From positions 1 through 64,000 of the forward strand of contig NZ_JBNILN010000016.1 in assembly GCF_050107715.1 (NCBI RefSeq): 64,000 nt of DNA, read 5' to 3'. Below the pieces are notes generated by a model. The model saw nothing but the letters and a program-made list of their open reading frames with translations, did not search any database and was not told where the DNA came from. Within the stretch, counting starts at the first letter, position 1, and every line of letters begins with the position of its first letter. The DNA is from Metabacillus_B sp050107715. Its GTDB lineage: Bacteria > Bacillota > Bacilli > Bacillales > Bacillaceae. Below, piece by piece: positions 8,389 through 17,898 of the stretch. The position numbers were made by a program, and so were the translations under genes.

Positions 8389-11300
8389 TTAGTGGGATAG
8401 CTCTATTAATAGGTCTCCGGTTTGGATTGCTTCCCCATTTCCAACATGTATATCTTTTACAGTGCCGGTGTACGGTGCCTGAACGGTTGTTTCCATTTTC
8501 ATCGCTTCGGTAATCATCAGGTGATCCCCTTTATTGACTTTCTCGCCTTTTTGCACCAGTACTTTTATCACTGTACCAGGCATAGAAGCACCGATATGTT
8601 CCTGATTCGCGTGATCTGCCTTTGCTTTTGCAGCAACGGCTGATTTAATGCTTTCATCTTTAATGACTACTTCGCGCGGCTGTCCATTGAGTTCAAAATA
8701 AACGACCCTTGTCCCATCTGCTTGGGGTTCACCGATGGACACGAGCTTAACGATCAGTGTCTTTCCGTGTTCGATCACGACCTCAACTTCTTCTCCAAGT
8801 CTCATGCCATAGAGGAAAGTCGGAGTATCCAGTACAGAAACATCCCCAAACTGCTCAAATGTTTTCGCATATTCGAGAAACACCTTAGGATACAGTGCAT
8901 GTGCAATTGCTTCAAAGCTTGTAACAGGTCTGTTCAAGGTTTGGAATAATTCCTCTTTGCTTCTGTCAAAATCAACAGGTTTAAGCAATTCGCCTGGCCT
9001 TACCCCTATTGGCTCTCTCCCTTTAAGAATTATTCGCTGCAGCTCTTTAGGAAAGCCGCCGTGAGGCTGTCCGAGATATCCTTCGAACATCTCCACTACC
9101 GAATCAGGGAAATCGAGTGATTCGCCACGCTCATAGACATCGTCTTCGGTCAGATTATTCTGGACCATAAACAATGCCATATCCCCGACCACTTTAGAAG
9201 AAGGAGTGACCTTTACTATGTCGCCGAAAAGTTCGTTCACCCGCTGATACATTTCCTTCACTTCATTCCAGCGGTCACCGAGACCGACTGCCTTTGCCTG
9301 CTGCTGCAGATTGCTGTACTGACCTCCCGGCATTTCATGCTGGTAAACCTCAGTATGAGGAGAAATCATACCGCTTTCGAAATCCTGATAGTATTTTCTG
9401 ATACCCTCCCAGTAATGGGAAAGCTGCTCCAGAACCTCAACATCCAGCTTTGGCTGCCTATCCATTCCGGCAAGAGCATAATAGAAGGTGCTTGCACTCG
9501 GCTGTGAGGTCAGGCCTGCCATCGAGCTCACGGCTACATCGACAATATCTACGCCTGCTTCAGCAGCTTTTGCGTACATAAAGGTCCCATTCCCGCTCGT
9601 ATCATGCGTATGGAGATGGATTGGAATGTCCACTGTTTCTTTTAAAGCAGAAATCAAATCGTAGGCAGCCTGAGGCTTCAGCAAACCGGCCATATCTTTA
9701 ATAGCAAGGATATGCGCACCTGACTGTTCAAGCTCTTTCGCCATTTCTTTATAGTATTGCAGATCGTACTTTCTGCGTGATGGATCAAGAATATCCCCTG
9801 TGTAGCAAATTGCCGCCTCCGCTAGCTTTCCGCTGTCCCGCACCGCATCGATTGCCAGGGTCATGCCTTTGACCCAGTTGAGGCTGTCAAATATCCGGAA
9901 TACATCAATGCCGGCGTTTGATGATTTTTCAACAAACTCTTTGATTACATTGTCCGGATAATTTTTATAGCCAACGGCATTGGAAGCCCGAAGCAGCATT
10001 TGAAGCAGAACATTGGGTGCTTGTTTTCTGACGGTCAGCAGACGGTCCCATGGATCTTCCTTAAGAAATCGGTAGGCTACATCAAATGTAGCACCGCCCC
10101 ACATTTCCAGTGAGAAAAGCTCAGGCAAAAGCTTCGCAGTCGGTTCGGCAATTCTTTTTATATCGGCTGTTCTTAAACGGGTGGCAAGAAGCGACTGATG
10201 AGCATCCCGGAACGTCGTATCGGTCAAAAGAACCTGATGCTGATCTTTAATCCAGCTAACGAGCCCATCTGCTCCGCGTTCTTCCAGTATGTTTTTTGTG
10301 CCGCGTGGATAGTCGTCCAGCAGGCTGATCCCAGGAACAGGCGGTTTTTCAAAGACCGGTTTCTTTTTCTTGCCAATCCCAGGAAACCCATTAACCGTAA
10401 CATTGCCGATATAGCTGAGCATTTTCGTTCCCCTGTCTTTCTTTTTAGGGAAAATGAAAAGCTCAGGTGAACTGTCAATAAAGGTGGTATCATATTGTCC
10501 GCTCAAAAACTGTTCATGCTTTACAACGTTTTCGAGGAAAGGAATGTTCGTTTTGATGCCGCGGATACGGAACTCTTTTAAATTACGGACCATTTTGGCT
10601 GCAGCCTGTTCAAACGTTAAAGCCCATGTGGAAAGCTTCACCAATAATGAGTCATAGTAAGGAGTGATAACTGCGCCCTGGAAGCCGTTCCCTGCATCAA
10701 GACGAACGCCGAATCCTCCGCCTGTCCGGTACGCCATGATCTTCCCGGTATCCGGCATAAAGTTGTTTAAGGGATCTTCAGTTGTTACACGGGATTGTAT
10801 TGCGTACCCGTTCGTATGTATATGCTCCTGGGAAGGAATGCCGATTTCTTTGCTGTGGAGATCCATCCCCTCAGCAACCATTAGCTGCGTCTGCACGATA
10901 TCGATCCCTGTAATCATCTCCGTAATGGTATGTTCAACCTGAACACGCGGATTTACTTCAATAAAATAAAAGTCATCGCCGGAGACGAGGAATTCCACCG
11001 TGCCTGCATTCAAATACTCTACTTTTTCCATTAGCCTTACAGCTGAATGGCATATCTCGAGCCGGAATTCCTCTGGAAGGGATACGCTGGGCGCAACCTC
11101 CACTACCTTTTGATGCCGGCGCTGAATAGAGCAGTCACGTTCGTACAAGTGAACGATGTTTCCGCTTTTATCCCCGATGATCTGTACTTCAATGTGCTTT
11201 GGATTTTCTATGAGCTTTTCAACATAAACCTCATCATTTCCAAATGCGGCTTTTGCTTCAGATTTTGCCCGCTCATAGGATTCCTTGACGCTTGCTTTGG

Positions 11301-11826
11301 AACGGACAATTCTCATTCCCCGTCCGCCTCCGCCCAGGGAAGCTTTAATGATAAACGGGTAGCCATGCTCATTCCCGAACTGAATGACTTCTTCCACCGT
11401 CTCAACTGGGCCGTCACTTCCAGGAATAACAGGTATGCCTGCTGACTCGGCCTGTTTTCTTGCCTTGACCTTATCTCCAAACATATCTAAGTGCTTTGAC
11501 TCGGGTCCGACAAAAACAATGCCTTCCTGCTCACATCTTCTGGCAAAATGAATATTTTCCGAAAGAAATCCATAGCCGGGGTGGATGGCATCTACGCCAT
11601 TTGCCTTGGCTATTTCAATAATTCCATCGATATCCAAGTAGGCATCAATCGGTTTTTTGCCTTCTCCCACGAGGTAGGCTTCGTCCGCTTTATAGCGGTG
11701 GTAGGCTCCAGCGTCTTCTTTAGAATAAATGGCAACCGTCCTTATATTCAGCTCTGTACAAGCCCTGAACACCCTAATTGCGATTTCCCCTCGATTGGCA
11801 ACAAGCACTTTTTGGATTGTCTGCAT
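8389..11826 (-). CDS. pycA: Pyruvate carboxylase
   Basis: Anaplerotic biotin enzyme (1145 aa) making oxaloacetate from pyruvate, bicarbonate and ATP. Domains run in order. The biotin carboxylase half (about 1-460) shows GYGFLSEN and the Gly-rich ATP-grasp loop GGGGRGMR. The carboxyltransferase TIM barrel (about 530-800) has TTFRDAHQSLLATR and a metal-binding HLHTHDTSGNG. The biotinyl domain at the end carries the biotin site EAMKMETT about 35 residues from the C-terminus. The ATG follows TAGGAGGAG. It lies 57 nt after ftsW on the same strand, as in B. subtilis. Full family length. Confidence 0.98.
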   Translation of the reverse strand: MQTIQKVLVANRGEIAIRVFRACTELNIRTVAIYSKEDAGAYHRYKADEAYLVGEGKKPIDAYLDIDGIIEIAKANGVDAIHPGYGFLSENIHFARRCEQEGIVFVGPESKHLDMFGDKVKARKQAESAGIPVIPGSDGPVETVEEVIQFGNEHGYPFIIKASLGGGGRGMRIVRSKASVKESYERAKSEAKAAFGNDEVYVEKLIENPKHIEVQIIGDKSGNIVHLYERDCSIQRRHQKVVEVAPSVSLPEEFRLEICHSAVRLMEKVEYLNAGTVEFLVSGDDFYFIEVNPRVQVEHTITEMITGIDIVQTQLMVAEGMDLHSKEIGIPSQEHIHTNGYAIQSRVTTEDPLNNFMPDTGKIMAYRTGGGFGVRLDAGNGFQGAVITPYYDSLLVKLSTWALTFEQAAAKMVRNLKEFRIRGIKTNIPFLENVVKHEQFLSGQYDTTFIDSSPELFIFPKKKDRGTKMLSYIGNVTVNGFPGIGKKKKPVFEKPPVPGISLLDDYPRGTKNILEERGADGLVSWIKDQHQVLLTDTTFRDAHQSLLATRLRTADIKRIAEPTAKLLPELFSLEMWGGATFDVAYRFLKEDPWDRLLTVRKQAPNVLLQMLLRASNAVGYKNYPDNVIKEFVEKSSNAGIDVFRIFDSLNWVKGMTLAIDAVRDSGKLAEAAICYTGDILDPSRRKYDLQYYKEMAKELEQSGAHILAIKDMAGLLKPQAAYDLISALKETVDIPIHLHTHDTSGNGTFMYAKAAEAGVDIVDVAVSSMAGLTSQPSASTFYYALAGMDRQPKLDVEVLEQLSHYWEGIRKYYQDFESGMISPHTEVYQHEMPGGQYSNLQQQAKAVGLGDRWNEVKEMYQRVNELFGDIVKVTPSSKVVGDMALFMVQNNLTEDDVYERGESLDFPDSVVEMFEGYLGQPHGGFPKELQRIILKGREPIGVRPGELLKPVDFDRSKEELFQTLNRPVTSFEAIAHALYPKVFLEYAKTFEQFGDVSVLDTPTFLYGMRLGEEVEVVIEHGKTLIVKLVSIGEPQADGTRVVYFELNGQPREVVIKDESIKSAVAAKAKADHANQEHIGASMPGTVIKVLVQKGEKVNKGDHLMITEAMKMETTVQAPYTGTVKDIHVGNGEAIQTGDLLIELSH

Positions 11827-11883
11827 GAGATATTTCTCCTCCTAAGGCAATTATATTAGTATGTCACTTTTAATAATAGTATA

Positions 11884-13101
11884 TCACATTTTGCTGGACA
11901 AAGGTTTTTTAAAGCCTGATGACGCCTTTTTAACTGGAGCCTTTACAGCCCCGCTTTTATACTTCTTTCGATAATTCACAAACATGGATACGTTGACAAG
12001 CAGGCCTGCCGAAGTCATTAACACAAGCATAGAAGAACCGCCATAGCTTATGAATGGCAATGTGACACCCGTGATTGGTATCAGTCCGGTAAGACCGCCG
12101 AGATTAATGCCTGCCTGAATGGCGATCATACTGGATATGCCGACTGCCAGCAGCGTACCGAATGCGTCTTCACACTGCCTGGCAATGTAAAACCCTCTGA
12201 AAATGAGCGTGCCGAGTAGACCAAGCACGAAAAGCACTCCTAGAATGCCAAGTTCCTCCGCAACAATCGACATTATAAAGTCTGTATGAGACTCTGGGAG
12301 GTAACCATATTTCTGTACGCTATTCCCAAGGCCAAGACCGGTAATGCCGCCTGATCCGATCGCGTACAGAGAATTTGCCAGATGGAATCCAGCGTCGTCC
12401 TCGTTGCTGAACGGGTCGGTGTAGCCTGCGAATCTTGATACCCGCTCGGGTGTGGCAAAGTTATCCCAGTTCATAAGGATAAAGGGACTGAATAAAGCGA
12501 GGATAGCCAGTCCCGCCAGCACAATTTTCATCAGGCTTTTCCAATTCATCCCTGAAGCTGAAACCATTGCCGACATAATCAAAGCAATAATCATAGCCGT
12601 CCCGATATCAGGCTGGATGATGATTAAAAAACAGATTGCTGTAGTAAAAATGAGCGGAGGCATAACGGCTTGTCCAAAGTGATTTATGTATGCCTGCTTT
12701 TTCTCATAAATAGCCGCCAGATAGATAATAATGCTCAACTTCACAAATTCCGCCGGCTGCATCGTAAAACCGGCAACCTTAATCCAGCTTTGGGCGTTGC
12801 CTGCCGTGTGGCCGTATACAAACAGCAGCAGCAAAAGCCCAATCGAAAGAAGCATAATCATTTTTAATAGCTTGTCAGTTAACAAGACCCGGTAAGGAAT
12901 TGCTGCGGCCATAATAAAAGCGATGGTACCGATACAAACCGTAATCAGCTGTTTTTTGAAGAAGTAATCGTTTTCCGTTCCAAATCTTGCTGCTGCCGTA
13001 ATCATGCTGGAGCTGTAAACCATCACCAGACCAAATACACACAGCAAAAAAACTGTAAAAATCAAAGTATAATCATATGATTTTAGGATTTTTCTTATCA
13101 T
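11884..13101 (-). CDS. ftsW: SEDS peptidoglycan glycosyltransferase FtsW
   Basis: A 405-aa polytopic (about 10 segments) SEDS-family protein that polymerises lipid II at the division septum with a cognate class B PBP. SEDS signatures include the catalytic-loop Asp region ILGVLFVLGLLG..ARQCEDAFG and the C-terminal PITGVTLPFISYGGSSM. A basic tail (about residues 385-405) is typical of the Bacillus protein. Location next to pycA and ylaN supports FtsW rather than RodA or SpoVE. Confidence 0.93.
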   Translation of the reverse strand: MIRKILKSYDYTLIFTVFLLCVFGLVMVYSSSMITAAARFGTENDYFFKKQLITVCIGTIAFIMAAAIPYRVLLTDKLLKMIMLLSIGLLLLLFVYGHTAGNAQSWIKVAGFTMQPAEFVKLSIIIYLAAIYEKKQAYINHFGQAVMPPLIFTTAICFLIIIQPDIGTAMIIALIMSAMVSASGMNWKSLMKIVLAGLAILALFSPFILMNWDNFATPERVSRFAGYTDPFSNEDDAGFHLANSLYAIGSGGITGLGLGNSVQKYGYLPESHTDFIMSIVAEELGILGVLFVLGLLGTLIFRGFYIARQCEDAFGTLLAVGISSMIAIQAGINLGGLTGLIPITGVTLPFISYGGSSMLVLMTSAGLLVNVSMFVNYRKKYKSGAVKAPVKKASSGFKKPLSSKM

Positions 13102-13298
13102 AAACTCTCTTCCCTACTTTTTCAATTAATTCTTCAAAAAATTTAATATTTTCCGTATATTTAAATACAAGACGTTTCACAGCCTTTAAAACTATCCTAT
13201 CAGGGTAAGCGGCATCGCACAACGAACGAATGGAGGAATTGGCCATCTAAAATTCCGGAAACATACCGAGTCTAAAGAATGTCTTTATAAGCTAAAAA

Positions 13299-13332
13299 AA
13301 CTCAAACCATTGTCTTGCAAACAGTTTGAGTT
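13299..13332 (-). terminator. ylaN terminator
   Basis: The inverted repeat AACTCAAAC/GTTTGAGTT lies just after the ylaN stop, with a seven-T run on the minus strand. Confidence 0.9.
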
Positions 13333-13341
13333 CTAAGGTTT

Positions 13342-13623
13342 TTATTTTTTCGTAAATGCCTCATGCAAAGCAGATAACTCGCGTTCAAGGGAATCCAGAA
13401 GAACTTTTCCTTCGTGCTCAAATACCAGTCCGAGACGAACGGCAAAGTCAATTTCCCTGGATAATCCGAACATTTGCGTATCTAAAACCTCTTCATAGAG
13501 AGGGCATTGCGGCATAGTTAAATTGTCCATCTGAACCTTGATCAATTTCATGATTTTTTCAGCATCCGCTTTTAATAGAGCAAGCGCCTTCTCACGATGA
13601 TCAATCGCAATCTCAGAAGCCAA
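13342..13623 (-). CDS. ylaN: YlaN family protein
   Basis: A 93-aa soluble, mostly helical protein matching the YlaN (UPF0358) family along its whole length. Typical stretches are REKALALLKADAEKIMKLIK and SREIDFAVRLGLV. In B. subtilis and Staphylococcus the family has been linked to iron homeostasis through interaction with Fur; I rely on published knowledge for that. The start is TTG, 6 nt after GGAGGG. It is monocistronic, with its own terminator, and divergent from the ylaL-type gene. Confidence 0.93.
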   Translation of the reverse strand: MASEIAIDHREKALALLKADAEKIMKLIKVQMDNLTMPQCPLYEEVLDTQMFGLSREIDFAVRLGLVFEHEGKVLLDSLERELSALHEAFTKK

Positions 13624-13822
13624 ATGAATCCCTCCGTTCCCGAGCGATTACCTCTAATCTATCTATTAATATTAAAGGGAAAAAAGGAAAAAAGCAAGGT
13701 ATAATGGAGGACAAATCGTGCTGTTCTTCGCCAATTACCGGCACAGCTGCCGGATCTGCCGCTGCGCGATCCATGACAACCTCTGAGAAAGCGCTTATAA
13801 TGGGTTTTGAGGAGTGATAGCC

Positions 13823-14317
13823 ATGCATAGTATCATTACATTGACAGGCAAAGTAAAACATCCGATTACCATTGATCCAAGTGTGTGGATCTTTGACGAA
13901 CGCAAAGCTGATCTTGAAACCTTTTTTACTGTGAATGATGAAACCTGCCATAATGACGAAGCGTATACGAAAGCCATTTCTAAGCATTGGGACCGCGAGA
14001 TCATGCAAGGAAATGAAGCCCCTGCCCAGCCTGAGAAAAAAACGTTTAAGAAACAGGAAATAGCAAACGGGACTTTCGGGATTCGTTTTGCTCCCTTCTT
14101 GCTGAACGCAGAGCTGGAGGAATCCGCTTCCGAAGTTCAGATTCTCTCAAAAAATGGAACCGCTGTCCTCTCTTTGCGTGAAGCAGAGGAACTAGTCGCT
14201 TTATTCAGCAAAAATGGAAAACCTCTGAAAGATGACGGACCTTTACATTTTTATTTCGGAGATGGTTCCAATAAAGATCGCCCAATTAAAGGGGTTACAA
14301 AGATCATCGTAGCTTAA
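13823..14317 (+). CDS. ylaL: YlaL family protein, function unknown
   Basis: A 164-aa soluble protein with no signal peptide or membrane segment. It opens with a beta-rich stretch (SIITLTGKVKHPITIDPSVWIFDER). The middle is Pro/Lys-rich (residues 65-80), and the second half contains short alternating strands and a helix (SLREAEELVALFSKNGK). Size and place, between ylaN and the PhoH-type gene, match ylaL of B. subtilis. I do not know its function. ATG at 13823 is preferred over GTG at 13814 because GAGGAG lies 9 nt upstream of the ATG. Confidence 0.75.
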   Translation: MHSIITLTGKVKHPITIDPSVWIFDERKADLETFFTVNDETCHNDEAYTKAISKHWDREIMQGNEAPAQPEKKTFKKQEIANGTFGIRFAPFLLNAELEESASEVQILSKNGTAVLSLREAEELVALFSKNGKPLKDDGPLHFYFGDGSNKDRPIKGVTKIIVA

Positions 14318-14340
14318 CAAACTAAGCAGAGGCAAATGCA

Positions 14341-14376
14341 AAAAAGTGCTCAGAGTATGACTCTGAGCACTTTTTG
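14341..14376. terminator. Terminator after ylaL
   Basis: The stem AAAAAGTGCTCAGAG/CTCTGAGCACTTTTT has a symmetrical A/T flank, so it can work for ylaL and, from the other side, for the ylaK gene 90 nt away. Confidence 0.9.
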
Positions 14377-14465
14377 CTATCCGGAGGTCTTTCCCAGCGC
14401 TTTAACGAGACAGCATTTTCTGTTTGCGGCCATGACTCAAGCCTTGTGAAGACCAGACAAATGCC

Positions 14466-15794
14466 TTACAGTAAATCTGCAGCGAGCTGGGCCAGGCCGG
14501 AACGCTCACCTTTTACAAGCTTAACGTGTCCTGCGATCTGCTGATCCTTAAATTTTTCCACCACATACGTTAAACCGTTATTGTATTCATCCAAATACGG
14601 GTGATCAATCTGTTCAGGATCCCCCATCAGCACAATTTTGCTTCTTTCCCCTACCCGAGTCAAAATGGTCTTAACCTCATGCTTTGTAAGATTCTGCGCT
14701 TCATCAATGATAATAAACTGGTCCGGAATGCTTCTCCCTCTGATATATGTCAAAGCCTCCACCTCGATGGATCCCATACCGGCGAGGATCGCATCCAGTT
14801 CCCCGGGTTTTTTTGTGTTAAATAGAAACTCAAGATTGTCATAAATAGGCTGCATCCAAGGACGGAGCTTTTCTTCTTTTTCCCCCGGAAGAAATCCGAT
14901 ATCTTTTCCAACCGGAACGATGGGTCTTGCAACAAGAAGCTTTTTAAACGTCCCCATATCCTCTGTTTGAAGCAGTCCTGCCGCAAGAGCAAGAAGAGTT
15001 TTGCCGGTACCGGCTTTTCCTATAAGGGTAACAAGCGGCAAATCGTTTCTCAGCAAAAGCTCGAGCGCCATCGTCTGCTGGACATTTCTCGGCCTTATCC
15101 CCCAAATATGATCATGGTCTGTAAAGAGCCTTTTCACTTTTTTTCCGGTCTTATCAACCATTCCCACTGCTGAGGCAGATCCGCCAAGGGCATCCTTCAT
15201 AATGACAAACTGATTCGGATAAAACGGATGGTTCGTAACTTCTGTCAAAGTAAGCTCATTTTTCTCATAAAACCTGTCCAAGTTTCCCTTGTCTATGTAT
15301 AGGTCGAGGAAACCCGTATAAATATGATCCACTTCCACAACGCGGTCGCTTAGAAAATCTTCTGCAATTAACCCGAGGGCATCAGCCTTTACACGGACGA
15401 GCGTGTCTTTGCTGACTATTATTACAGGCCGGCCGTTTTCTTTCGTTTTCTCTTCGTTTGAAAGGTTATTGGCTACAGCCAGGATGCGGTTGTCGTTCGT
15501 CTTTTCCACAAAAATGTCCTGTAATTCATGGAAAGACCGGTGGTTAAGCTCTATTCTTAAAACTCCGCCATTACGGAGCGGTATTTTTTCATGAAGCTTC
15601 CCTTCTTCCCGAAGCCCGTCAATCAGCTTCGAAACCTGGCGTGCATTACGTCCTACTTCATCCATATAGCGTTTTTTGGAGTCCACTTCCTCCAGCACAA
15701 CGGCTGGGATGACTACTTCATTGTCATCAAATGAAAAAATTGAATTCGGGTCTTGCAGCAAAACATTTGTGTCCAGAACATAAACCTTATTCAA
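14466..15794 (-). CDS. ylaK: PIN-PhoH ATPase (YlaK)
   Basis: A 442-aa fusion of an N-terminal PIN-like nuclease domain (about 1-140; Asp-containing VYVLDTNVLL and acidic residues further on) with a C-terminal PhoH P-loop ATPase. Walker A is GKAGTGKTLLALAAG near residue 250 and Walker B is FIIIDEAQN near residue 350. The PIN-PhoH architecture suggests RNA unwinding or cleavage, inferred from the family. TTG at 15794 lies 7 nt after GGAGG and gives exactly the length I recall for B. subtilis YlaK. An in-frame upstream ATG at 15848 would add 18 poorly conserved residues. It is divergent from the YlaJ lipoprotein gene. Confidence 0.93.
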   Translation of the reverse strand: MNKVYVLDTNVLLQDPNSIFSFDDNEVVIPAVVLEEVDSKKRYMDEVGRNARQVSKLIDGLREEGKLHEKIPLRNGGVLRIELNHRSFHELQDIFVEKTNDNRILAVANNLSNEEKTKENGRPVIIVSKDTLVRVKADALGLIAEDFLSDRVVEVDHIYTGFLDLYIDKGNLDRFYEKNELTLTEVTNHPFYPNQFVIMKDALGGSASAVGMVDKTGKKVKRLFTDHDHIWGIRPRNVQQTMALELLLRNDLPLVTLIGKAGTGKTLLALAAGLLQTEDMGTFKKLLVARPIVPVGKDIGFLPGEKEEKLRPWMQPIYDNLEFLFNTKKPGELDAILAGMGSIEVEALTYIRGRSIPDQFIIIDEAQNLTKHEVKTILTRVGERSKIVLMGDPEQIDHPYLDEYNNGLTYVVEKFKDQQIAGHVKLVKGERSGLAQLAADLL

Positions 15795-15956
15795 TATTCC
15801 GCCTCCTAATCCGCATATGGCAGCCTGAGCCGCCTTCCCTCTCGTCACCAGTGCAAAGCCTGTTCACTAATCGTTGCTAAAATATATGATTTTGTGAATA
15901 AAGATAGAAGGTTAATTAGACAATAAAGTAAAAAGCCATTCAAAAGGAGTGCTCTT

Positions 15957-16568
15957 ATGCTGCGATCGTTACTATATTCCGTCATTACTGCCCTTTTCAT
16001 GCTGACAGCCTGCTCAGCAAATGAAAATTCCCAAGGTGAGACCTCCAGCGATTACAAATCTAAGCCCATTACAGTCAAGAACAGCATCGAACGCCCGGTA
16101 GAGCGTCAAACAGGACAGCAGATTTCGAAGCATCTTGTGGAAATCGCCAACCGTGTGCCTGACGTAAATGATGCGACCGCCGTTGTCCTGGGCAAATATG
16201 CCATCGTTGGGATTGATGTGAATGCAAAACTGGATAGAAGCAAAGTAGAATCCATCAAATACGCCGTGGCAGAAAGTCTTAAGGACGATCCATACGGGGC
16301 CACTGCCATTGTTGTAGCAGATGCAGATACGAACCAGCGTCTGCGCCAAATGGCGAATGAAATCCAGCAGGGGCGTCCGATCGGCGGCATCCTTGATGAG
16401 CTGGCTTCAATCGTTGGCCGCGTAATGCCGGATGTACCTAATGATACGATTGATAATCAGGAAAAAGAACCAACCGAGCAGGACAATGACCAGCTGCCTA
16501 AAAAAGAGCAGGATGAACTGGACAATGAACAAAACGACCAATCCAGAAAAGAAATTCAAAAGAATTGA
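15957..16568 (+). CDS. ylaJ: YhcN/YlaJ family sporulation lipoprotein
   Basis: A 203-aa lipoprotein with signal ALFMLTAC (lipobox Cys about 19). The conserved YhcN/YlaJ domain covers about residues 50-155, with AVVLGKYAIVGIDVNAKLD and a central SVKYAVAESLKDDPYGA-like block. The last 45 residues are a low-complexity Glu/Asp/Gln/Asn tail. Family members associate with forespore or spore membranes and affect germination in some bacilli. AAAGGAG lies 7 nt upstream of the ATG. Confidence 0.88.
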   Translation: MLRSLLYSVITALFMLTACSANENSQGETSSDYKSKPITVKNSIERPVERQTGQQISKHLVEIANRVPDVNDATAVVLGKYAIVGIDVNAKLDRSKVESIKYAVAESLKDDPYGATAIVVADADTNQRLRQMANEIQQGRPIGGILDELASIVGRVMPDVPNDTIDNQEKEPTEQDNDQLPKKEQDELDNEQNDQSRKEIQKN

Positions 16569-16639
16569 TTCCATACAGGGTGCAGACGCAAGCAGTTTGA
16601 GCTTTAGATTCCATTAAAACATGCAGCAGGTAAACGCAT

Positions 16640-16675
16640 AAAAGCTTAGCCTGAAAATTTTGGGCTAAGCTTTTT
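16640..16675. terminator. Convergent terminator between ylaJ and PPOX-like gene
   Basis: The stem AAAAGCTTAGCC/GGCTAAGCTTTTTT serves ylaJ. Its right arm contains the TAG stop of the minus-strand gene, so coding sequence and terminator overlap. Confidence 0.85.
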
Positions 16676-17120
16676 TCATTGCGTCCATAACCTGCTGATC
16701 AAGCCGGGCAGCCGCCTTTTCGTCATACGTCTTTGCATACTGCGGTTCAGCAGATATTCGGGAACCGTAAAACATGACATCCCGGACCTCAGAAATTTCA
16801 AGCTCCACCAAAGCAAGCTTTAGAGGGACATTTTCAAGCTTCTCTTGTTTTACATGAGCATTTCCAATGATCGAATACGCAGACTCGTTCGCCAAAAGAT
16901 TAATAACAGCAGCAGGATGCTTATGTATATTTTCTAAAATACTTGAGCGGGTATCCAAAGCGAAATAAATCCTCTGCCGATCCGGCGCAAGCACCCATGA
17001 TATTGCATTTACATTAGGTGCCCCCGTCTCTTGATCAATCGTTGCTATTGTCACAAACCTTTCCTTCTGCAAAGCATTAAAAAGCGGGTCAATAAGCTGA
17101 TTCTCTACTTTGTTCGCCAT
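16665..17120 (-). CDS. Pyridoxamine 5'-phosphate oxidase-like flavin protein
   Basis: A 151-aa single-domain protein of the split-barrel flavin-binding fold. Recognisable elements are ERFVTIATIDQETGAPNVNAISW near the start and IYFALDTRSSILENIHKHPA, which forms the FMN-phosphate region. Such proteins bind FMN, F420 or heme, and the substrate cannot be told from sequence. ATG at 17120 is chosen because GGAGGG sits 6-7 nt upstream; upstream in-frame codons lack a site. It is convergent with ylaJ, with its stop inside the shared terminator. Confidence 0.85.
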   Translation of the reverse strand: MANKVENQLIDPLFNALQKERFVTIATIDQETGAPNVNAISWVLAPDRQRIYFALDTRSSILENIHKHPAAVINLLANESAYSIIGNAHVKQEKLENVPLKLALVELEISEVRDVMFYGSRISAEPQYAKTYDEKAAARLDQQVMDAMKKA

Positions 17121-17228
17121 ATTCATCCCTCCAATGCTGCGGTATAGATCTATCATACCTATCATACCGATTTTTCACAAATGTTCCAATAAAAACTCTT
17201 ACCGTAAAGCAACTTTTTCTGCCTGTGT

Positions 17229-17234
17229 TATAAT
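17229..17234 (+). promoter_or_regulatory. -10 element of the ylaI unit
   Basis: A perfect TATAAT (within GTGTTATAATCGG) lies about 33 nt upstream of the ylaI start. No convincing -35 box is seen, only a T-rich stretch. Confidence 0.45.
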
Positions 17235-17266
17235 CGGTCTATATAAACTGTTTAGAGGTGCTATCC

Positions 17267-17470
17267 ATGAGAGTAAAATGTGTAATATGCGACCAAGTCC
17301 ACACCATAGATGATGAAACCCTGCTGGCTAAAAGACTCCGCAACAGGCCCATTCATACCTATACATGCCCGGAATGCTACGACCGCATTGAGGTGCGAAC
17401 GAAAGAACGCCTAAAAACTGGAAACTTCAGGTTATACCGCGATAAAGAAACCGGTGACTTCCTATCATGA
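17267..17470 (+). CDS. ylaI: YlaI zinc-ribbon protein
   Basis: A 67-aa protein with two CxxC knuckles (CVICDQ near the start, CPECYD near residue 38) that should bind one zinc ion. The tail is basic (RTKERLKTGNFRLYRDKET). Length and motifs fit the small YlaI family. The function is not known to me. ATG at 17267 follows AGAGGTG. Its last codon overlaps the next gene by 4 nt (ATGA), so the two are translationally coupled. Confidence 0.85.
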   Translation: MRVKCVICDQVHTIDDETLLAKRLRNRPIHTYTCPECYDRIEVRTKERLKTGNFRLYRDKETGDFLS

Positions 17471-17898
17471 TCTTGCGGGGCGGGCTTTGCGGTCTGGCCG
17501 GCGGTTTTGCTCTTGGTTTTTTTCTAAAATGGACGCAGGGCGTAACAGGACTCACCGTTTATACCCTGCTCCTGAATATCGATTTTTTGTATCCATACCC
17601 GCTGCCCGAGTGGGTTGAATTTGCGATTCATTTAGGGGTAGCTGTTTTAATCGGAGCCGGGTTTGGAGCAATCGTTAAAAAAACCCGGATTTCACGTTTC
17701 AGAAACCAGCTCTTACTTGCTTCTCTCATAACTTTGCCAGCTGTGTTCTTATACTTTCCACTCTCATTACTAGCCATCAAAAGTGTCCCCTCTATCTGGA
17801 ATGCTGCCGCTTTTGGATGGTGGTCAGCGGGGCATGCTGTTTTTGTCTTAGCTATGTGCGGGGGCGTATGGGCATTTACTTCAAAAAGAACAAATTAG
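17467..17898 (+). CDS. Hypothetical four-helix membrane protein
   Basis: A 143-aa hydrophobic protein with about four membrane segments (roughly residues 1-20, 50-75, 85-105 and 115-137). Aromatic/Pro-rich loops include FLYPYPLPEWVEF near residue 40. I do not recognise the family. It starts inside the ylaI stop (ATGA overlap) and so depends on translation of the zinc-ribbon gene. Codon use is like the neighbours. A job together with YlaI at the membrane is possible but unsupported. Confidence 0.7.
   Translation: MILRGGLCGLAGGFALGFFLKWTQGVTGLTVYTLLLNIDFLYPYPLPEWVEFAIHLGVAVLIGAGFGAIVKKTRISRFRNQLLLASLITLPAVFLYFPLSLLAIKSVPSIWNAAAFGWWSAGHAVFVLAMCGGVWAFTSKRTN

Noticed and set aside
13613..14008. 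Long minus-strand frame opposite ylaL
   Set aside because: Shadow of the plus-strand ylaL-type gene and the ylaN leader; no ribosome site and no protein-like pattern.
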